Origin: Palsa-739 sp036512155 | Lineage (GTDB): Bacteria; Actinomycetota; Thermoleophilia; Gaiellales; Gaiellaceae | Direction of reading: 5' to 3' | Length of the DNA stretch: 64,000 nt | NCBI GenBank assembly: GCA_036512155.1 | Contig: DATCBD010000085.1 | Coordinates: 1-64,000 of the forward strand | Shown here: positions 41,524 through 49,639 of the stretch, one piece after another | Layout: each line of letters opens with the position of its first letter | Position numbering within the stretch: position 1 is the stretch's first letter | The notes under the pieces: generated by a model | What the model saw: the letters and a program-made list of their open reading frames with translations, nothing else | What the model was told of the DNA's origin: nothing | Database searches by the model: none | Position numbers and translations under genes: made by a program

Positions 41524-41813
41524 GCAGGGTCGCTGTGGTGGTACCGCTCCGCCCGGGCGCGTACGAGACCGCCGCGCGTCTGGTCGAGGCCGGGCCGCCG
41601 TTCCGTCTCGCGGACAGCCCGCTCGACGGGCATTGCGTCTTCCTCACTGAGCATGAGGCCCTGTTCGTCTTCGAAGGGCCCGAAGCGGACCACATCGTGG
41701 AGCAGATCGCGGGCGAGGCCTCCGTCTGGCAGGCGGCGACGGAGTGGCGAGACCTCCTCGACGGAAAGCCGCGGGTCGCCGACAGCGTCTTCGCCTGGCA
41801 CAGGGCCGACTAG
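41520..41813 (+). CDS. Small ferredoxin-fold-like hypothetical protein
   Basis: 97 residues. VAVVVPLRPGAYETAARLVEAG, HCVFLTEHEALFVFEGPEAD and a C-terminal AATEWRDLLDGKPRVADSVFAWHR alternate strand and helix as in dimeric alpha/beta-barrel or antibiotic-biosynthesis-monooxygenase-like folds, but no catalytic motif is clear. ATGA overlap with the previous gene. Paired with it in a two-gene unit just before xfp. Confidence 0.6.
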   Translation: MSRVAVVVPLRPGAYETAARLVEAGPPFRLADSPLDGHCVFLTEHEALFVFEGPEADHIVEQIAGEASVWQAATEWRDLLDGKPRVADSVFAWHRAD

Positions 41814-41816
41814 GCT
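41811..41816 (+). promoter_or_regulatory. Putative -10 element (TAGGCT), leaderless start of xfp
   Basis: TAGGCT includes the stop codon of the upstream gene and lies 10 nt before GTG 41827. No Shine-Dalgarno sequence intervenes. Confidence 0.4.
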
Positions 41817-41826
41817 GACGGCGACC

Positions 41827-44190
41827 GTGGCATCGACGGACGTGCAGCCGCTCTCGGCCGAAGAGCTCCGGCTCGTCGACGCGTACTGGCGCGCGGCCAA
41901 CTACGTGTCCGTCGGCCAGATCTACCTGCTCGACAACCCGCTTCTGCGCGAGCCGCTGCTGGCGGAGCACGTGAAAGCGCGCCTGCTCGGCCACTGGGGG
42001 ACGACGCCGGGGCTCAACTTCGTCTACGCGCACATGAACCGCGCGATCCGCAACTGGGACCTCGACGCGATCTACGTCATGGGGCCAGGCCACGGCGGGC
42101 CTGCTGCCGTGGCGAACGCCTATCTCGAGGGCACCTACACCGAGGTGTACCCCGACATCACCCGCGACGAGGAGGGGCTGCGCAAGCTCTTCCGGCAGTT
42201 CTCGTTCCCGGGCGGCATTCCGTCGCACGTTGCGCCGGAGACGCCGGGGTCGATCCACGAGGGCGGCGAGCTCGGCTACGCCCTCTCGCACGCGTACGGC
42301 GCTGCCTTCGACAACCCCGAGCTGCTCGTCTGCTGCATCGTCGGCGACGGCGAGGCCGAGACGGGGCCGCTCGCGACCTCGTGGCATTCGAACAAGTTCC
42401 TCAATCCGGTGACCGACGGAGCCGTGCTGCCGATCCTCCACCTGAACGGCTACAAGATCGCGAACCCGACCGTGCTCGCGCGTATCGGCGACGACGAGCT
42501 GACGTCGCTGCTCGAGGGCTGCGGCCACACGGTGCACTGGGTCGACTCCGCCGACCCGGAGGAAGCGCATCAGCGGATGGCTTTGGTGCTCGAGACGGCG
42601 GTGGAGGAGATCGCGGCCGCGCAGCGCGCCGCCCGCGTCGAGGGCGTGACCGAGCGGCCGCGATGGCCGGTGATCGTGCTCCGGACGCCCAAGGGCTGGA
42701 CCGGGCCGAAGACCGTCGACGGTCTCGCCACCGAGGGGACGTGGCGGTCGCACCAGGTGCCGCTCGCGGAGCTGCGGACGAATCCGGAGCATCTGCACCA
42801 GCTCGAGTCGTGGCTGCGCAGCTACCGCCCGGAGGAGCTGTTCGACGCTCACGGAGCACTGGTCGCCGAGTTGGAAGGCCTACCCCCGAAGGGCGACCGC
42901 CGGATGAGCGCGAACCCGCACGCGAACGGCGGGCTCCTGCTCCAGGATCTCGTCCTTCCGGACTTCCGCGACTACGCAGTCGAGGTTCCGGCGCCGGCGA
43001 CGACGTTCAGCGAGGCGACGCGCGTCCTCGGTACCTATCTGCGCGACGTCATCCGGCTGAACCCGACGCACTTCCGGCTCTTCGGCCCGGACGAGACCGA
43101 GTCGAACCGGCTCGGCGCCGTCTTCGACGTGACCGACCGTCAGTGGGAGGCAGAGTCGCTGCCGGGCGACGACCATCTCGCGCGGGCCGGACGCGTGATG
43201 GAGGTGCTGTCCGAGCACCAGTGCCAGGGCTGGCTGGAGGGCTACCTGCTCACGGGCAGGCACGGGCTCTTCAACTGTTACGAGGCGTTCATCCACATCA
43301 TCGACTCGATGTTCAACCAGCACGCCAAGTGGCTGAAGACGACGCGCGAGATTCAATGGCGACCGCCTATCGCCTCGCTCAATTACCTCCTGTCCTCGCA
43401 CGTATGGCGGCAGGATCACAACGGCTTCTCGCATCAGGACCCGGGCTTCATCGACCACGTCGTGAACAAGAAAGCGGAGATCATCCGCGTCTACCTGCCG
43501 CCGGATGCGAACACGCTTCTCTCGATCGCCGACCACTGTCTGCGCAGCCGGCACTACGTAAACGTCATCGTTGCAGGCAAGCAGCCGGCGCTGAACTATC
43601 TGTCGATGGACGACGCGGTCTTGCACTGCACCCGCGGCATCGGCATCTGGGAGTGGGCGTCCAACGACGATGGCGATCCGGACGTCGTGGTGGCGTGCTG
43701 CGGCGATGTTCCGACGCTGGAGGCACTCGCCGCCGTCGATATCTTGCGCACGGAGCTCCCCGACCTGCGGGTGCGCTTCGTCAACGTCGTCGACCTGATG
43801 CGCCTGCAGCCCGACACGGAGCATCCGCACGGGCTCTCCGACGGGGAGTTCGACACGCTTTTCACCGCTGACAAGCCGGTCGTCTTCGCATTCCACGGCT
43901 ACCCGTGGCTCATCCACCGGCTGACGTACCGCCGGACGAACCACGCGAACATCCATGTGCGCGGCTACAAAGAAGAGGGCACGACGACGACGCCGTTCGA
44001 CATGGTCATGCTCAACGACCTCGATCGGTTCCATCTCGTCATGGACGTGATCGACCGCGTTCCCTCGCTCGGCTCGCATGCGGCTGCGCTACGCCAGCGT
44101 ATGGAGGACGAGCGCGTGCAGTGCCGCGCGTACACGCGCAGCGAGGGCGAGGATCTGCCCGCTGTGCGCGACTGGGTCTGGCCGCACTGA
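41827..44190 (+). CDS. xfp: Xylulose-5-phosphate/fructose-6-phosphate phosphoketolase
   Basis: 787 residues, the family's length. Active-site blocks are present: HWGTTPGLNFVYAH, MGPGHGGPAAVANAY, the TPP-Mg motif VGDGEAETGPLATSWHSNKFLNP and SHQDPGFIDHVVNK. It cleaves xylulose-5-P or fructose-6-P with phosphate, giving acetyl phosphate plus glyceraldehyde-3-P or erythrose-4-P. The start GTG 41827 has TAGGCT 10 nt upstream. Directly followed by acetate kinase, which turns the acetyl phosphate into acetate and ATP, so this is a phosphoketolase bypass operon. Confidence 0.96.
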   Translation: MASTDVQPLSAEELRLVDAYWRAANYVSVGQIYLLDNPLLREPLLAEHVKARLLGHWGTTPGLNFVYAHMNRAIRNWDLDAIYVMGPGHGGPAAVANAYLEGTYTEVYPDITRDEEGLRKLFRQFSFPGGIPSHVAPETPGSIHEGGELGYALSHAYGAAFDNPELLVCCIVGDGEAETGPLATSWHSNKFLNPVTDGAVLPILHLNGYKIANPTVLARIGDDELTSLLEGCGHTVHWVDSADPEEAHQRMALVLETAVEEIAAAQRAARVEGVTERPRWPVIVLRTPKGWTGPKTVDGLATEGTWRSHQVPLAELRTNPEHLHQLESWLRSYRPEELFDAHGALVAELEGLPPKGDRRMSANPHANGGLLLQDLVLPDFRDYAVEVPAPATTFSEATRVLGTYLRDVIRLNPTHFRLFGPDETESNRLGAVFDVTDRQWEAESLPGDDHLARAGRVMEVLSEHQCQGWLEGYLLTGRHGLFNCYEAFIHIIDSMFNQHAKWLKTTREIQWRPPIASLNYLLSSHVWRQDHNGFSHQDPGFIDHVVNKKAEIIRVYLPPDANTLLSIADHCLRSRHYVNVIVAGKQPALNYLSMDDAVLHCTRGIGIWEWASNDDGDPDVVVACCGDVPTLEALAAVDILRTELPDLRVRFVNVVDLMRLQPDTEHPHGLSDGEFDTLFTADKPVVFAFHGYPWLIHRLTYRRTNHANIHVRGYKEEGTTTTPFDMVMLNDLDRFHLVMDVIDRVPSLGSHAAALRQRMEDERVQCRAYTRSEGEDLPAVRDWVWPH

Positions 44191-45236
44191 GAATTCTCGT
44201 CGTCAACGCGGGGTCGAGCAGCCTCAAGCTCTCGGTGCTCGACGGGGACGAGCTCGTGGCAAACGACGTCGACCTCGACGCGCTCCAAGGGATCGACGCG
44301 GTCGGGCATCGCATCGTGCACGGCGGGACCGACTTCGTCGAGCCCGTCGTCATCGACGACGACGTGGTCCGGCGGCTGGAGGCGCTCACCGACCTCGCTC
44401 CGCTGCACCAGCCGAAGTCACTGCGCGGCCTGGAGCTCGTCGGCAAGGCTCTGCCGGGCGTGCCCGCGGTCGCGTGCTTCGACACGGCGTTTCACGCGCA
44501 CATCCCGGCGGGGGCGGCGACGTATGCGCTGCCGCGTGAGTGGCGGGAGCGCTGGAACTTGCGCCGCTTCGGCTTCCACGGCCTGTCGCATGCGTACGCA
44601 TCGCGGCGGGCGGCCGACCTCGCGGGCGTCCCGGTTGACGGCCTCCGCGTCGTCACCTGCCACCTCGGCGCGGGCGCGTCGCTCGCAGCCGTCCTCAGCG
44701 GCGTCTCGGTCGATACCACGATGGGCTTCACGCCGCTCGACGGCCTCGTAATGGCCACTCGCTCGGGAAGCGTCGACCCTGGGCTCATCCTCTGGCTCCA
44801 GGAGCACATGGGCATGGGGCCGTCCGAGCTCGGGTCCGCGCTCGAGTACCGGTCCGGGCTCGTCGGGCTCACCGGCACCGGCGACATGAAAGCCGTGCTC
44901 GAGGCGGAGGCAACGGGCGATGAGGATGCCCGGCTCGCGGTCGAGGTCTATCTCCACCGCCTGCGCGGAGCGATCGCGGCGATGGCTGCCGCGCTCGGCG
45001 GTCTCGACGTGCTCGTGTTCACCGGCGGCGTCGGCGAGCGGTCTGCGCCGATTCGCGCCCGCGCGGCCGACGGCCTCGGTTTCCTCGGTATCGGCGTCGA
45101 TCGCGCCCGCAACGCAGCGCCCGAGCTCGACGCGGAGATCTCCTCCAACGATGCCGTGGTCAGCACGTTCGTCGTCGCCGCGCGTGAGGACCTCGAGATC
45201 GCGCGGGGCGTTCGGTCAGCGCTTGCGCTCGAATAG
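44187..45236 (+). CDS. ackA: Acetate kinase with apparent CTG start
   Basis: 349 residues, shorter than the usual 390-400. Motifs: LVVNAGSSSLKLSVLD at the N-terminus, GHRIVHGG, CFDTAFHAHIP, RFGFHGLSHAY, CHLGAGASLAA, TRSGSVDPG and VFTGGVGERSAPIRARA. It makes acetate and ATP from acetyl phosphate and ADP. The first family-like codon is CTG at 44187, in a CTGA overlap with the xfp stop. No ATG, GTG or TTG is positioned to start at LRILVVNAGSSS, so a CTG start or an ATT (44193) start is required. Convergent overlap of 21 nt with the cupin gene. Confidence 0.92.
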   Translation: MRILVVNAGSSSLKLSVLDGDELVANDVDLDALQGIDAVGHRIVHGGTDFVEPVVIDDDVVRRLEALTDLAPLHQPKSLRGLELVGKALPGVPAVACFDTAFHAHIPAGAATYALPREWRERWNLRRFGFHGLSHAYASRRAADLAGVPVDGLRVVTCHLGAGASLAAVLSGVSVDTTMGFTPLDGLVMATRSGSVDPGLILWLQEHMGMGPSELGSALEYRSGLVGLTGTGDMKAVLEAEATGDEDARLAVEVYLHRLRGAIAAMAAALGGLDVLVFTGGVGERSAPIRARAADGLGFLGIGVDRARNAAPELDAEISSNDAVVSTFVVAAREDLEIARGVRSALALE

Positions 45237-45527
45237 CACGAGCACTGCCAGCTGCTCGTACGCGCTGAAGCGGTGGTCCGCACCCGCTTCGACGAAGACG
45301 GCGTCGCCGACGTTCACGGGCACGCTCTTGCCTTCAACGTCCAGCGTGCCCGAGCCGTCGAGTACGACGTAGATCTCGTCGTCCTCGTGCGGTTGCTGCC
45401 GGTCCGGCTCCGGCGCGACGAGCACGTAGACGCCGAGCTCGATGCCGGCGGACTCGTGGACGATCTCGTAGCCGCCGCCCGCGGCGCGGAGCTTCTCGAC
45501 GACGGATCCGACTCCGAAGGCGTGCAT
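45216..45527 (-). CDS. Small cupin-domain protein
   Basis: 103 residues, single cupin barrel: VLVAPEPDRQQPHEDDEIYVVLDGSG is motif 1 (H-x3-E type) and FVEAGADHRFSAYEQLAVLVLF is motif 2 with its His. The metal-site residues are largely kept, so a bound metal is likely; substrate unknown. The start is set at ATG 45527 rather than 45563 because TACCGT sits 6 nt before it. Convergent with ackA (21-nt overlap). Confidence 0.8.
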   Translation of the reverse strand: MHAFGVGSVVEKLRAAGGGYEIVHESAGIELGVYVLVAPEPDRQQPHEDDEIYVVLDGSGTLDVEGKSVPVNVGDAVFVEAGADHRFSAYEQLAVLVLFERKR

Positions 45528-45533
45528 GCCGTG

Positions 45534-45539
45534 ACGGTA
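45534..45539 (-). promoter_or_regulatory. Putative -10 element (TACCGT), leaderless start of the cupin gene
   Basis: Minus-strand TACCGT is 6 nt before ATG 45527. It supports the shorter of two possible starts for the cupin gene. Confidence 0.4.
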
Positions 45540-45654
45540 TCCGAAGGAGTCCCCCGAGCTCATACGTGGAATCCCGGATGGACGGCGTCGGCGGTCGAGC
45601 GAGGCTGGAGGCACATAGCCCGGGCTTCACGAAGCTCCGGCGCATCCACCAGTC

Positions 45655-45677
45655 AAAGGCCGGCGAAAGTCGGCCTT
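45655..45677 (-). terminator. Probable terminator of the acyl-CoA synthetase gene
   Basis: On the plus strand AAGGCCGGC (45656-45664), loop GAAA, GTCGGCCTT (45669-45677). The stem has nine pairs, one a G-T wobble. Read on the minus strand it follows the stop at 45682 and is trailed by TTTG. It sits in the 154-bp gap between 45527 and 45682; nothing else is seen there. Confidence 0.45.
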
Positions 45678-45681
45678 CGGC

Positions 45682-48324
45682 TTACCAGGACTTCGCGCGC
45701 CGGTGTGGCGCCTGCCGCGCCACGCGGACGCGTGCGTCGACGGCGAGGCAGCGGTCGGAGAGGGCGAGCACCGGGTTCAGATCGAGCTCGGCCATCTCGG
45801 GAATGTCCTCGGCGAGCCGCGAGAGGCGGACGAGCAGGTCGACGAGCGCATCCTCGTCCGCGGGCGGCGCGCCGCGGAAGCCGGCGACGAGCCGTCCGGC
45901 CTTTCCGGCGCGCACGAGCTCGCGGGCGTCGAGGTCGGTGAGCGGCGCGAGGCGGAACTGCGCCTGGCCGATGAGCTCTGCGAAGACGCCTCCGGGGCCG
46001 AACGCCACGAGCGGCCCGAACACCGGATCCTGGACCGCGCCCGCGAGCAGCTCGGCGCCGCCGCGAACCATCGGCTGCACGAGCGCCGGCACGCCGATCC
46101 GTTCGACTGCCGCACGAACCTCCATCTCGTCTGCGAGGTTCAGCGCGATGCCGCCCGATTCCGTCTTGTGCGCGCCCGCGGCGGCGCTCTTCACGACTAC
46201 GGGGAAGCCGAGCTCCGCGGCGGCCGCAACCGCGGCGTCCGCCGAATCGACCACACGTTCGGGGACGACCGGAAGTCCATATGCCTCGAGGAGGCGGCGG
46301 GCCTGTGCCGGCTCGAGCCACGCGTCGTCGGCAAGCGCGAGAGCTTCGGCGACGACGGCCTCGGCCGTCTCGCGGTCGACGGTGAGGTCGGGAACGGTGC
46401 CCGCCGGCCGTCGCAGCCAGTCGCTGCGCTCGGCCGCGCGGCTGAGCGCGCGGGCCGCGGCTTCGGGATACGAGAATGCAGGCACGGGAGCAGCGCTGCG
46501 CAACGTCGCGGGTGCTCCCTTGGCGGACAGGAATGCGCAGAGCACGGGCTTGTCGTCCGCACCGGCCGCGGCGCGGCTGATCGCGGCGCCGACGTCGTCC
46601 TCGGAGACGCCCACGGTCGGGACGAAGAGAACGATGAGCGAGTCGACGCCCGGATCGGCGAGCACGATGGGCAGCACGTCGGCGAACGTCTTGGCATTCG
46701 CCGAGCCGAGGATGTCGACCGGGTTCGCCGCGCTGCCCTCGAGCGGCATCACCTCGTGCAGCGCGCGCAACGTCTCCTCGGCGAGCGGCGGGAGCTCGAG
46801 CCCGGAGGCCTCGCATGCGTCGGCACACAGGATTCCGAGTCCGCCCGCGTTCGTGACGAGCGCGACGCGCCGCCCGCGCGGGACGGGCTGGTCGGAGAGG
46901 AGCGCGGCGACGTCGACGAGCTCGTCGAGCGTCTGCGTCCGGATGACGCCCGCCTGCCGGAAGAGCGCATCGACCGCGGCCTCCGACCCGGCGAGCGCGG
47001 CGGTGTGCGAGCTTGCAGCCTTGATGCCGGCCCGCGTCGTGCCGCTCTTCATCGCGAGCACCGGCTTCTTGCGCGCGACGCGGCGTGCGATGCGCGCGAA
47101 CGCCCGAGGATTGCCGAACGACTCGAGATAGAGCATCACGAGCTCGGTGCTCGCGTCCTCCGCCCACCACTCGAGCAGGTCGTTCGAAGAGACGTCCGCC
47201 TTGTTGCCGATCGAGACGAATGAGGACAGGCCGAGCCCGCGCTTCTCGCCGTGCTCCAGCACCGCGAGACCGAGCGCGCCGCTCTGCGACGAGAAGCCGA
47301 TCTTCCCGGGCGGGAACGCGCGTGGCGCGAAGGTGGCGTTGAGCCTCGTCGAAGCGGACGAGATGCCGAGGCAGTTCGGGCCGATCATCCGCGCGCCGTG
47401 CGCGCGGACGAGCTCGAGCAGCTGCTCCTGGCGCACGCGGCCCTCCGCGCCGATCTCGGCAAAGCCGGCCGAGATGACGACGAGCGCGCGCACGCCGGCC
47501 TCGAGGGCTTCCTGCGCCGCGTCGAGCACGTGCTCTCCCGGCAGGCAGATGACGACGAGATCGACCGTGTCGGGGATGTCTGCGACTCGCGTGTAGCCGC
47601 GCACACCCGCGACCGCGTCACCTCCGCGGTTGACCGGATACGCGGCGCCGGTGAAGTCTGCCGCGAGGACGTTGCGGAAGAGCTCGCCGCCGATGGAGCC
47701 GCGGCGCGCGGACGCGCCGATGACGGCGACGCACGACGGATCGAAGAAGGGGCGGAGCGACGCGCGTACGGCGAGGTGGTCTCGCTCGGCCACCTGCTCG
47801 CGATAGTGCGCGGTCGGCGCGATCGGGAAGTGCACCTCGACCGATCCCCCCTCGAGCTCGCGCGTGACGTCGAAGCCTGCGTCGCGGAAGACGACGAGCA
47901 TGTTGCGGTTGTCGGGCATCACTTCTGCGACGAAGCGCTCGATGCCCGCGTCGGCGGCGAGGGCAGCGAGCTGCTCGAGGAGGCGCGTGCCGATCCCGCG
48001 GCCCTGGAAGTCGTCTGCGACGGTGAACGCGGCCTCCGCCCGTCGCGGATCGCGGAGGCGGACGAAGTTCGCGAGCGCGACCACACGCCCGTCGAGCCAG
48101 CCGGCGAGCGCGCCGCGCTCCTCCCAGTCCGGCTCGAGGAACGGCGCGATCAGCTTCGGGCCGAGCGCCGGGAAGCCGTGGAACCGGAGGTAGCGGCTGC
48201 GGTCGGAGAGGCTCTCGAAGAACGCCAGGATCGCATCGGCGTCCTCTGAGAGCGGCGGGCGGAGCCGCAGGGTGGAGCCGTCGCGCAGGATGACGTCGGT
48301 GGCGATCTCGTCGATCGTGGCCAT
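45682..48324 (-). CDS. GNAT acetyltransferase fused to ADP-forming acyl-CoA synthetase
   Basis: 880 residues. Residues 1-170 are a GNAT domain (FTVADDFQGRGIGTRLLEQL). From about 190 the CoA-binding domain starts (DPSCVAVIGASARRGSIGGELF). The ligase part has MIGPNCLGI, GFSSQSGALGLAVLEHGE and the SHTAALAGS loop retaining the phosphohistidine position. The C-terminal ATP-grasp ends FPVVVKSAAAGAHKTESGGIALNL. Related proteins are either ADP-forming acetyl-CoA synthetases or Pat-type lysine acetyltransferases regulated by an inactive synthetase; the intact His favours catalytic synthetase activity. With xfp-ackA nearby it links acetate, acetyl-CoA and protein acetylation. TACACC lies 6 nt before ATG 48324. 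Confidence 0.88.
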   Translation of the reverse strand: MATIDEIATDVILRDGSTLRLRPPLSEDADAILAFFESLSDRSRYLRFHGFPALGPKLIAPFLEPDWEERGALAGWLDGRVVALANFVRLRDPRRAEAAFTVADDFQGRGIGTRLLEQLAALAADAGIERFVAEVMPDNRNMLVVFRDAGFDVTRELEGGSVEVHFPIAPTAHYREQVAERDHLAVRASLRPFFDPSCVAVIGASARRGSIGGELFRNVLAADFTGAAYPVNRGGDAVAGVRGYTRVADIPDTVDLVVICLPGEHVLDAAQEALEAGVRALVVISAGFAEIGAEGRVRQEQLLELVRAHGARMIGPNCLGISSASTRLNATFAPRAFPPGKIGFSSQSGALGLAVLEHGEKRGLGLSSFVSIGNKADVSSNDLLEWWAEDASTELVMLYLESFGNPRAFARIARRVARKKPVLAMKSGTTRAGIKAASSHTAALAGSEAAVDALFRQAGVIRTQTLDELVDVAALLSDQPVPRGRRVALVTNAGGLGILCADACEASGLELPPLAEETLRALHEVMPLEGSAANPVDILGSANAKTFADVLPIVLADPGVDSLIVLFVPTVGVSEDDVGAAISRAAAGADDKPVLCAFLSAKGAPATLRSAAPVPAFSYPEAAARALSRAAERSDWLRRPAGTVPDLTVDRETAEAVVAEALALADDAWLEPAQARRLLEAYGLPVVPERVVDSADAAVAAAAELGFPVVVKSAAAGAHKTESGGIALNLADEMEVRAAVERIGVPALVQPMVRGGAELLAGAVQDPVFGPLVAFGPGGVFAELIGQAQFRLAPLTDLDARELVRAGKAGRLVAGFRGAPPADEDALVDLLVRLSRLAEDIPEMAELDLNPVLALSDRCLAVDARVRVARQAPHRRAKSW

Positions 48325-48373
48325 GAACCAGGTGTACCTGCTCGGGCGAGGGCGCTGCGACGGGGGTTTCCCG

Positions 48374-48379
48374 TAGCGT
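48374..48379 (+). promoter_or_regulatory. Putative -10 element (TAGCGT), leaderless start of pdxH
   Basis: TAGCGT lies 7 nt before ATG 48387 in the 62-bp gap between divergent genes. No -35 or Shine-Dalgarno sequence is evident. Confidence 0.45.
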
Positions 48380-48386
48380 CACCGCG

Positions 48387-48977
48387 ATGAGTCCGCTGAA
48401 TCGCGTCGACCTCGATCCCGACCCGCTGGCCCAGTTTCATCGGTGGTTCGCCGAGGCGGAAGCGGCCGTCCCGGCGGCAGAGAAGATGGCCCTCGCCACC
48501 GCGTCCGCCGACGGGAGCCCGTCCGCGCGCATGGTGCTCATGAAGCAGGCGGACGACGACGGGATCGTCTTCTACTCGCACTACCCGAGCCGCAAGGGGC
48601 GCGAGCTGGCGGAGAACCCGCGGGCGGCGCTCCTCTTCTACTGGGAACCGCTCGGCCGGCAGGTGCGCATCGAGGGCGCGGCGCAGCCGGTGTCAGCCAC
48701 CGAATCCGATGCGTACTTCGCCTCGCGGCCGCTCGGTGCGCGGCTGTCCGCGGCCTCCTCGCCGCAGAGCCGGCCGGTCGAGTCGCGTGAGTGGCTCGAG
48801 CAGCGCATCGCCGAGCTCGCGGCGGAGGGCGCGCCGGCGCGGCCCGAGTGGTGGGGAGGCTTCCGGCTCGTGCCGGACGCCTGGGAGTTCTGGCAGCACG
48901 GCGACGACCGGCTGCACGACCGCTTCAGGTATCGCCGCGAGGGCGCTACCTGGGTGGTCGAGCGGCTCGGGCCCTAG
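48387..48977 (+). CDS. pdxH: Pyridoxine/pyridoxamine 5'-phosphate oxidase
   Basis: 196 residues, slightly short at the N-terminus for the family. It has MALATASADGSPSARMVLMKQ and FYSHYPSRKGRELAENPRAALLFYW (FMN-binding), plus ASPQSRPVESREWLEQ. The C-terminal RPEWWGGFRLVPDAWEFWQ and DRFRYRREGATWVVERLGP are diagnostic. It oxidises PNP or PMP to pyridoxal phosphate with FMN and oxygen. Convergent with the ArsR gene, overlapping by 32 nt. Confidence 0.94.
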   Translation: MSPLNRVDLDPDPLAQFHRWFAEAEAAVPAAEKMALATASADGSPSARMVLMKQADDDGIVFYSHYPSRKGRELAENPRAALLFYWEPLGRQVRIEGAAQPVSATESDAYFASRPLGARLSAASSPQSRPVESREWLEQRIAELAAEGAPARPEWWGGFRLVPDAWEFWQHGDDRLHDRFRYRREGATWVVERLGP

Positions 48978-49287
48978 CGAGGGAACGTCCGAGCGCCGCG
49001 AGGCGCTCGTCCCAGCGGCCGCCCATCTCGACGAGCCAGGCAGCAGCGTCGCCGAGCGGCTGTGGCGTCACCGCGTAGCGCGTCTCGCGGCCGACGCGCG
49101 TCGCGCTCAGGAGGCCGGCGTCGGCGAGCGCGCCGAGCTGCTTCGCGACCGCCTGCCGCGTCACCGGCAGCTCCGCCGCCAGCTCGGTAGCCGTGGCGGT
49201 GCCGCGGTCCGCCACAGAGGCGACGAGGGCGCGCCGCCCCGGATCCCCGAGCGCGTCGAAGACGAGATCTAGTGAACGGGTGCCCAC
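48946..49287 (-). CDS. ArsR-family winged-helix regulator
   Basis: 113 residues. LDLVFDALGDPGRRALVASVADRGTATATELAAELPVTRQAVAKQLGALADAGLLS is a complete ArsR winged HTH; RETRYAVTPQPLGDAAAWLVEM forms the wing and dimer helix. No metal-binding cysteines, so it belongs to the non-metal branch that is usually paired with an SRPBCC protein. GTG 49287 is chosen because the HTH starts directly after it; it overlaps the end of the SRPBCC gene by 19 nt. Likely autoregulator through the palindrome at 49623. Confidence 0.88.
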   Translation of the reverse strand: MGTRSLDLVFDALGDPGRRALVASVADRGTATATELAAELPVTRQAVAKQLGALADAGLLSATRVGRETRYAVTPQPLGDAAAWLVEMGGRWDERLAALGRSLARARAARPPR

Positions 49288-49619
49288 GCGAGGGCGTGCA
49301 GCTCGAGCGCCGTGGCGAAGTCCGGCGACGTCTCGGTGACGTGCACGCGCGTGCCGCCCTCGACCTCCTCCAGCTCGAGCACGACCTCTCCGCCGTCGTC
49401 CCAGTCGAGCACGAGGCGCTCCTCCGGCTCGGCCTCGCGCACGACGGCGCGCCGCTCCTCGCCGTCGGCCCAGCGGAAGACGCCTTCGCCGCCCGGCCGG
49501 GGATCGAGCTCGGCCTCGGTGGCGAACCACTCCTCGAGCCGCTCCGGGTCGGTCAGCGCCTCCCAGACCTCGTCCGGCCCGGCCGGGAAGAGGACGTCTC
49601 TCTCGACGTGCAACTCCAT
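49269..49619 (-). CDS. SRPBCC (AHSA1-like) protein
   Basis: 116 residues. ERDVLFPAGPDEVWEALTDPERLEEWFATEAELDPRPGGEGVFRW is the typical SRPBCC start, and VLDWDDGGEVVLELEEVEGGTRVHVTET is its central sheet. The fold binds a hydrophobic ligand; such proteins coded with ArsR regulators are thought to sense or handle small molecules, but function is mostly unknown. The ATG at 49619 has a perfect TATAAT 8 nt upstream, so the mRNA should be leaderless. First gene of the SRPBCC-ArsR operon, divergent from clpP. Confidence 0.85.
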   Translation of the reverse strand: MELHVERDVLFPAGPDEVWEALTDPERLEEWFATEAELDPRPGGEGVFRWADGEERRAVVREAEPEERLVLDWDDGGEVVLELEEVEGGTRVHVTETSPDFATALELHALAWAPVH

Positions 49620-49622
49620 GGT

Positions 49623-49637
49623 TGCGTATTATACGCA
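49623..49637. promoter_or_regulatory. 15-bp palindrome with divergent -10 boxes between SRPBCC-arsR and clpP
   Basis: TGCGTATTATACGCA is perfectly palindromic about its central T. It holds TATAAT for the minus strand (49633-49628, 8 nt before ATG 49619) and TATTAT for the plus strand (49627-49632, 7 nt before GTG 49640). Size and symmetry fit an ArsR-family operator covering both -10 elements, so the regulator would shut both directions. Confidence 0.65.
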
Positions 49638-49639
49638 CC

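Noticed and set aside
48690..48702. GTGTCAGCCACC resembling an arm of the 18587 palindrome
   Set aside because: It lacks the second half of the arm and the inverted partner; a partial match inside pdxH is likely chance.
49622..49639. TTG start for clpP
   Set aside because: It would translate the palindromic operator; GTG 49640 matches family length and the -10 spacing.
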